NCBI GenBank assembly: GCA_030630015.1
Contig: DAOVNV010000170.1
Location: 1 to 5,302, forward strand
DNA from: Desulfuromonadales bacterium
GTDB taxonomy: Bacteria > Desulfobacterota > Desulfuromonadia > Desulfuromonadales > BM103
Length of the DNA stretch: 5,302 bases
Direction of reading: 5' to 3'
The position numbers and the translations under genes are program-made. Below the pieces are notes generated by a model that saw only the letters and a program-made list of their open reading frames with translations, searched no databases and was not told the origin of the DNA. Shown here piece after piece: positions 4,674 to 5,302 of the stretch; the first letter of the stretch is position 1; every line of letters begins with the position of its first letter.

Positions 4674-5302
4674 TCACTCACCACCCGCAACAGATTCTTC
4701 CACTACCTCGATCATGGCTGTCAGCAGATGATCCAAGTCTTCCTCGCTGATAATGTAGGGCGGCATGATGTAAACCAGTTTGCCGAACGGCCGGAGCCAG
4801 ACGCCCTTGTCGATGAAGCTTCTGGTAATGGATGGCATGTCGACGGGTCGCTCCAATTCAAGGACACCGATGCCGCCCTTGATGCGTACGTCGGCGATTC
4901 CCGGTATATCGCAACAGGGGCTCAGGCGTTTCTCAAAAGTGGCTTGCATGGTTCGGATTCGTTCTTGCCACGGGCTTTCGAGCAGCAGGTCTATGCTGGC
5001 ACAGGCGATACTGCAGGCCAGCGGGTTGGCCATGAAGGTTGGGCCATGCATGAAGGCGCCCGGAGGATTGGAGGAGATGGTGTTGCTGACCTCAGGTGTG
5101 GTCAAGGTGGCGGCCATGGACAGGTACCCACCGGTCAGGGCTTTGCCGAGACACATGATGTCCGGTGATATCCCGGCCTGCTCACAGGCGAACAGGCTGC
5201 CGGTGCGGCCAAAGCCGGTGGCGATTTCGTCGGCAATCAACAGGATCTGGTGGTCGTCGCAGATAGCCCGCACCTGGCGCAGGTATTCAGGACAGTAAAC
5301 CC
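4674..5302 (-). CDS. bioA: Adenosylmethionine-8-amino-7-oxononanoate aminotransferase, C-terminal half (5' end outside window)
   Basis: The frame is open to the window edge, giving about 209 residues; some 220 N-terminal residues are missing compared with E. coli BioA (429). BioA is a PLP enzyme of fold type I that transfers the amino group of S-adenosylmethionine to KAPA, making 7,8-diaminopelargonate, the antepenultimate step of biotin synthesis. Visible motifs: LIADEIATGFGRTG with the PLP-ring Asp (codon 5229-5231), GKALTGG with the Schiff-base Lys (codon 5142-5144), MHGPTFMANPLAC with the phosphate-binding Thr, and RPFGKLVYIMPPYIIS with the KAPA-carboxylate Arg. The Asp-Lys, Lys-Thr and Lys-Arg spacings of 29, 35 and 117 equal those of E. 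coli D245, K274, T309 and R391. An in-frame GTG near 5273 is internal, because homology to BioA (YCPEYLRQVRAICDD) continues upstream of it. It is transcribed ahead of the ureohydrolase gene. Confidence 0.96.
   Translation of the reverse strand, partial: VYCPEYLRQVRAICDDHQILLIADEIATGFGRTGSLFACEQAGISPDIMCLGKALTGGYLSMAATLTTPEVSNTISSNPPGAFMHGPTFMANPLACSIACASIDLLLESPWQERIRTMQATFEKRLSPCCDIPGIADVRIKGGIGVLELERPVDMPSITRSFIDKGVWLRPFGKLVYIMPPYIISEEDLDHLLTAMIEVVEESVAGGE

Noticed and set aside
4674..5273. Start of bioA at the GTG at 5271-5273
   Set aside because: BioA homology continues upstream to the window edge, and the conserved N-terminal half must lie beyond it, so the codon is an internal Val.
3613..5298. 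Plus-strand open frames opposite speB and bioA (up to 172 codons)
   Set aside because: Shadow frames of two clearly conserved minus-strand enzymes.

Overview
The window looks like a piece of a Gram-negative chromosome of moderate-to-high GC, most likely from the Desulfuromonadales / Geobacter-Desulfuromonas side of the old Deltaproteobacteria. That placement is an inference from the protein style (AcnB-type aconitase, EAL domain signalling, BioA) and from the intergenic repeats. No rRNA or marker gene here fixes it. The genes are mostly ordinary metabolism; the unusual material is in the spacers.

Layout, left to right. Bases 1-99 are the last 32 codons of a plus-strand EAL-domain (cyclic-di-GMP phosphodiesterase-type) gene. 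Facing it, 101-340 on the minus strand encodes a small predicted single-pass membrane protein of 79 residues with a perfect Shine-Dalgarno and no recognised family. Bases 341-946 hold no convincing gene. They contain a 9-bp periodic repeat (490-516), a 134-bp near-palindromic MITE-like element with 13-bp terminal inverted repeats and an 8-bp direct duplication (542-691), and the probable promoter with a GntR-like operator for the next gene. Bases 947-3496 encode a complete AcnB (849 aa), ending at a strong, probably bidirectional hairpin terminator (3529-3561). Next comes a pair of inverted REP palindromes (3578-3659) and a separate GGGGAC/GTCCCC palindrome (3677-3689). The minus strand then carries an agmatinase/ureohydrolase gene (3700-4620) and, upstream of it in transcription order, the C-terminal half of bioA (4674-5302, cut by the window edge). 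A small 7-bp periodic AT-rich repeat lies in the 53-bp gap between these two.

How the genes work together: acnB is a single-gene unit for the TCA cycle (citrate to isocitrate, possibly also the methylcitrate cycle). It is convergent with a probable bioA-speB transcription unit, in which BioA makes 7,8-diaminopelargonate for biotin and the ureohydrolase probably makes putrescine from agmatine. BioA uses S-adenosylmethionine as amino donor and polyamine synthesis also draws on SAM, but the two genes do not form a known pathway and their pairing may simply be positional. No defence system, CRISPR array, tRNA or intact transposase is visible. The best candidates for something under-described are the palindromic element at 542-691 and the orphan small membrane protein at 101-340.
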